Source of the DNA: an uncultured Planctomycetaceae bacterium
Lineage (GTDB): Bacteria > Planctomycetota > Planctomycetia > Pirellulales > Pirellulaceae
Length of the DNA stretch: 6,264 bases
NCBI GenBank assembly: GCA_903921945.1
Contig: CAIXSC010000384.1
Span: forward strand, 1 to 6,264
Direction of reading: 5' to 3'
The notes under the pieces were generated by a model, which worked only from the letters and a program-made list of their open reading frames with translations, was not told where the DNA came from and searched no databases. This document shows positions 5,332 through 6,264 of this stretch, piece by piece. Position numbers and translations under genes: made by a program. Numbering within the stretch: position 1 is the stretch's first letter; every line of letters begins with the position of its first letter.

Positions 5332-6264
5332 ATGACTTCTCGATGCTTCGATGAATTGCGTAGCGAGCGCGATCGGGACCGTCGCGATCGCCCTCAGAGC
5401 CAACCGGTTGGGTTCCAACCCTCGCGGCGCGGCGCCATGCGATCGTTGGCGGCCGGGTCGTTGCTGTGGCCGGGCATTTTGTCCCGGCTGCTGGCTGACG
5501 ACAGCGACCCGCTGGCGCCGAAGCCGCCCCATCACCGCCCGCGTGCGACGCGAGTGGTGTTCATGAACATGAGCGGAGGCGTTTCCCACGTCGACTCGTT
5601 CGACTACAAGCCGCGACTGTTCGCCGACCACAACAAGAGTTACCAAGTGCCCGCGCGAATGCTCGAAGCGTTCGCGTTGAACAACCGGTCGGTGGAAAAG
5701 TTCTTCAAGCGACCTCAATGGGAGTTCAAGCAGCGCGGCCAATCCGGACTGTGGATAAGCGACCTGTTTCCGCGGATCGCCGAACATGCGGACGATCTCT
5801 GCGTGTTGAACTCGATGCGCAACGATCATGCCGACCACTTTCAAGCGACGCTCGGCATACATACCGGTTCCGTGACCTTTGCCCGGCCGAGTATTGGATC
5901 GTGGGTGAGCTACGGGTTGGGCACGGAGAATCGCAACCTGCCCTCGTTCATGGTGCTCGCCCCGGCGACTCCGTACGCGGGCGGCCAGGTTTGGGCGGCC
6001 GACTTCCTGCCGGGTTGCCACCAAGGGACGGCCGTGGCGCCAGGGGCCGAACCGATTGCGAACATCAAGCGTCGCCAGCGTGACGCGAGTTTGCAGGAAA
6101 TGGAGTTGGGGCTGGCCCAGTCGTTAAACCGGCGGCATTTGTCGCGTCGCGGCTCCGACCCGCAACTCGCCGCGCGGATCCAATCCCTGGAGACGGCTTT
6201 CGGGATGCAGGTGGCAGCGCCCGAGGCGTTCGACCTGTCATCCGAGACCGCGTCCACCCATCGG
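5332..6264 (+). CDS. DUF1501 family exported protein, C-terminus beyond the window
   Basis: The first 311 codons of a DUF1501 protein; the frame is still open at the right edge, where perhaps a third of the usual length is missing. The fold is related to alkaline phosphatases and sulfatases, but no activity has been firmly assigned to the family. The ATG at 5332 lies 4 bases after the previous stop. An Arg/Asp-rich N-terminus leads to S31-R-R-G-A-M, then a hydrophobic stretch (38-54, LAAGSLLWPGILSRLLA), which fits a twin-arginine export signal; a start at Met36 would remove the Arg pair. Family motifs follow in order: VVFMNMSGGVSHVDSFDYKP (75-94), GLWISDLFPRIAEHADDLCV (139-158), HTGSVTFARPSIGSWVSYGL (177-196), LPSFMVLAP (203-211), FLPGCHQGT (225-233) and DPQLAARIQSLETAFGMQ (276-293). 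Asp88, His86 and His166/His169 are candidate metal or active-site residues by inference only. It forms a conserved pair with the upstream DUF1549/DUF1553 gene. Confidence 0.95.
   Translation, partial: MTSRCFDELRSERDRDRRDRPQSQPVGFQPSRRGAMRSLAAGSLLWPGILSRLLADDSDPLAPKPPHHRPRATRVVFMNMSGGVSHVDSFDYKPRLFADHNKSYQVPARMLEAFALNNRSVEKFFKRPQWEFKQRGQSGLWISDLFPRIAEHADDLCVLNSMRNDHADHFQATLGIHTGSVTFARPSIGSWVSYGLGTENRNLPSFMVLAPATPYAGGQVWAADFLPGCHQGTAVAPGAEPIANIKRRQRDASLQEMELGLAQSLNRRHLSRRGSDPQLAARIQSLETAFGMQVAAPEAFDLSSETASTHR

Noticed and set aside
5351..5566. A short plus-strand open frame (71 residues) at the start of the DUF1501 gene.
   Set aside because: It is out of frame with the DUF1501 reading frame, which begins at 5332 and carries the twin-arginine signal and family motifs.
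4969..6024. A 351-residue minus-strand open frame across the DUF1553/DUF1501 junction.
   Set aside because: It is antisense to two well-supported genes and shows no family features.

Overview
The window looks like chromosomal DNA from a member of the Planctomycetota, probably of the Pirellulales type; the genus cannot be told from this sequence. The main evidence is a PSCyt1-PSCyt2(DUF1549)-PSD1(DUF1553) protein followed directly by a DUF1501 protein, a gene pair typical of and often expanded in planctomycetes. The zinc-ribbon/GYF_2 membrane protein is also of a style common there. The DNA is GC-rich and Shine-Dalgarno signals are mostly weak.

Layout. On the minus strand there are two genes. 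The first is the N-terminal part of an exported protein of unknown function (starts at 399, runs off the left edge). Upstream of it is a 508-residue protein (508..2034) with an N-terminal zinc ribbon, a very long Ala/Pro/Ser/Gly linker built from four-residue repeats, a GYF_2 domain and one C-terminal membrane segment. A 138-base divergent intergenic region (2035..2172) holds the best promoter-like sequence in the window.

On the plus strand three genes run in tight order: a ClpP-like serine-protease homologue (2173..2754), an exported PSCyt1/DUF1549/DUF1553 protein with two CxxCH motifs (2751..5327), and a DUF1501 protein with a twin-arginine-type signal (5332 to the right edge, incomplete). 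The first two overlap by an ATGA and the next gap is 4 bases, so the three are very probably one operon.

How they may work together. The DUF1549/DUF1553 and DUF1501 proteins are both predicted to leave the cytoplasm and almost certainly act as a pair; the biochemical role of this pair is not established. The ClpP-like protein has no export signal and should stay in the cytoplasm. It keeps the positions of the catalytic Ser and His, but a glycine sits where ClpP has its catalytic Asp. Its overlap with a gene for an exported c-type cytochrome-like protein is the least expected link here. I saw no RNA genes, CRISPR arrays, transposases or phage genes.
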